Under the pieces are notes generated by a model, which saw nothing but the letters and a program-made list of their open reading frames with translations, had not been told where the DNA came from and did not search any database. Made by a program: the position numbers and the translations under genes. From Pseudonocardia kunmingensis (GTDB lineage: Bacteria; Actinomycetota; Actinomycetes; Mycobacteriales; Pseudonocardiaceae): a DNA stretch of 64,000 nt. The stretch is taken from the NCBI RefSeq assembly GCF_006716445.1, contig NZ_VFPA01000004.1, positions 248,001-312,000 of the forward strand, read 5' to 3'. Below, piece after piece: positions 63,098 to 64,000 of the stretch (the stretch's first letter is position 1; each line of letters begins with the position of its first letter).

Positions 63098-63119
63098 GCA
63101 ACGAAAACCGTTACCATTC
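63098..63119 (+). promoter_or_regulatory. Zur-like box overlapping the leaderless promoter of a third importer
   Basis: GCAACGAAAACCGTTACCAT contains the core AAACCGTTACC. TACCAT (63112-63117) fits a -10 element 8 bases before the GTG of the ATPase gene, as at 26.59 kb. There is no ribosome-binding site. Confidence 0.75.
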
Positions 63120-63125
63120 CCGCCT

Positions 63126-64000
63126 GTGGCACTCGACGACCGGGACGGGGCCGAGGGCGGGCGGTGCCCGCTCGTCGTGCGCGGTCTGGTCGTCGAGATC
63201 AGCGGCCGTCGGATCCTCGACGGGATCGACTTGGACGTGGCCGCGCACGAACGCGTGGCCCTGCTGGGGGCGTCGGGTTCGGGCAAGTCGTTGACGGCCG
63301 CCGCGGTGCTGGGCCGGTTGCCGCTGACCGCGAGCGCCCACGGGAGCGTGCGGGTGTGCGGGGCGGAGGTGCTCGGCATGCCCGCCGCCCGCCGCGGCCG
63401 CGACGCGGGGGTCGCGGCGCTCTTCCAGGACTCCCGGACCGCGCTCAACCCGCTCGTGCACATCGGCGCACAGCTCGTCGCGCCGCTGCGCCACCACGGA
63501 GGGCTCTCCCCGCAGCAGGCCCGCTCGGCGGCGGCCGAGCTGCTGACGTCGCTCGGGCTCGACGACCCAGTGCGGGTGCTGCGCGGCTATCCCGGCGAGC
63601 TGTCCGGCGGGCAGCGCCAGCGGGTGTGCATGGTGCTCGCGCTCGCCTGCCGGCCGCAGCTGCTACTCGCCGACGAGCCGACCACGGCGCTCGACGTGGT
63701 GAGCCAGCGCCAGGTGCTTCAGGTGCTGCAGGACCGGATGGCCGCCTCGGCCGCCGGCCTGCTGTTCATCACGCACGATCTCGCCGCGGCCGCGCAGGTG
63801 TGCACCCGCGCCGTGGTGCTCGCCGGCGGACGCGTGGTCGAGGACGCGCCGATCGCCGAGGTGCTCGCGGAGCCGCGGCACGACTACTCCCGGCTGCTCG
63901 TCGACACCGCCCAGGCGACCCGCCTCACACCGGCCCGGCGCGCACCGCCCACCACACCGGCCCCGCTCCTCAGGGCAACCGGCCTGCACCGCAGCTACCC
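63126..64000 (+). CDS. Opp/Nik-type ABC ATPase of a third importer (cut by window end)
   Basis: The frame is open to the window end (291 residues visible). Walker A GASGSGKSL near residue 47, ALFQDSRTALNPLVHIGAQL as the Opp-type Q-loop, LSGGQRQRVCMVLAL and Walker B LLLADEPTTALDV. After residue 270 a Pro/Thr linker leads to LLRATGLHRSY, the start of a second ATPase domain, so this is again a D-F fusion. Unlike the other two systems the ATPase appears to be the first gene. Leaderless GTG start. Confidence 0.85.
   Translation, partial: MALDDRDGAEGGRCPLVVRGLVVEISGRRILDGIDLDVAAHERVALLGASGSGKSLTAAAVLGRLPLTASAHGSVRVCGAEVLGMPAARRGRDAGVAALFQDSRTALNPLVHIGAQLVAPLRHHGGLSPQQARSAAAELLTSLGLDDPVRVLRGYPGELSGGQRQRVCMVLALACRPQLLLADEPTTALDVVSQRQVLQVLQDRMAASAAGLLFITHDLAAAAQVCTRAVVLAGGRVVEDAPIAEVLAEPRHDYSRLLVDTAQATRLTPARRAPPTTPAPLLRATGLHRSY

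Overview
This window is very GC-rich actinobacterial DNA. It shows frequent GTG starts, chained ATGA/GTGA/TGATG gene overlaps, an InhA-type enoyl reductase, an MRF-type ribosome-hibernation GTPase and an SCO5389-family protein. A pseudonocardial or related mycolic-acid-clade host is plausible, but no rRNA or tRNA is present to confirm it. Four insertion-sequence loci and many broken genes suggest an accessory island or a large plasmid rather than a conserved core segment.

Region 1 (1-10.1 kb) is a metabolic block. It holds the dissolved-inorganic-carbon pump dabB-dabA, an unknown gene, a long-form NADP isocitrate dehydrogenase, dihydroxy-acid dehydratase, InhA-like FabI and dethiobiotin synthase. 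Region 2 (10.1-16 kb) is a mobile-element and debris zone. It contains an ISL3 element with an 8-bp target duplication, an IS21 istA fragment, an IS5-like element, a propeller lipoprotein, and a truncated thioredoxin, response regulator and SDR, the last two joined end to end.

Region 3 (16-43.9 kb, with an outlier at 62.4-64 kb) is the core of the window: a zinc-starvation (Zur) island. I find ten near-palindromic sites related to GACAACGATTGTCATTTT. They precede two complete Opp/Nik-type ABC importers and a third cut by the window end, an IrtAB/YbtPQ-like ABC pair, a COG0523 (CobW/ZigA) GTPase, Rossmann methyltransferases, an MRF GTPase, zinc-independent ribosomal paralogues (L33, S18, L28, S14, L32, L31), a CooC/ParA-like ATPase, znuA, and a pair of related four-Cys small proteins. 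The repressors smtB-like arsR and zur form one operon beside znuABC. The gene set fits scavenging of zinc as a small-molecule complex (zincophore), but no intact zincophore biosynthesis gene is visible.

Two copies of a metallothionein-like module lie at 35.0-35.7 kb (broken) and 56.4-57.2 kb (intact). Each is a His/Cys-rich small protein convergent with an ArsR repressor that carries an SmtB-type alpha-5 metal motif. Together with Zur this gives both sides of zinc control: uptake in starvation and buffering in excess.

Region 4 (43.9-50 kb) is strongly decayed: phoU, an LLM oxidoreductase, an ABC exporter, TetR and MFS genes all carry frameshifts or truncations. Region 5 (50-61 kb) holds a GntR-like/substrate-binding regulator divergent from an MFS gene, a chromate-resistance set (chrA and a split chrB), another MFS gene, the intact metallothionein module, an IS5-like element, a PadR regulator, an APC permease and an inactive arsenate-reductase-like protein. 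Region 6 (61-64 kb) has IS21 debris and then a second Zur-box pair with divergent genes. Frameshifts were judged by eye from family resemblance; some could be assembly errors.
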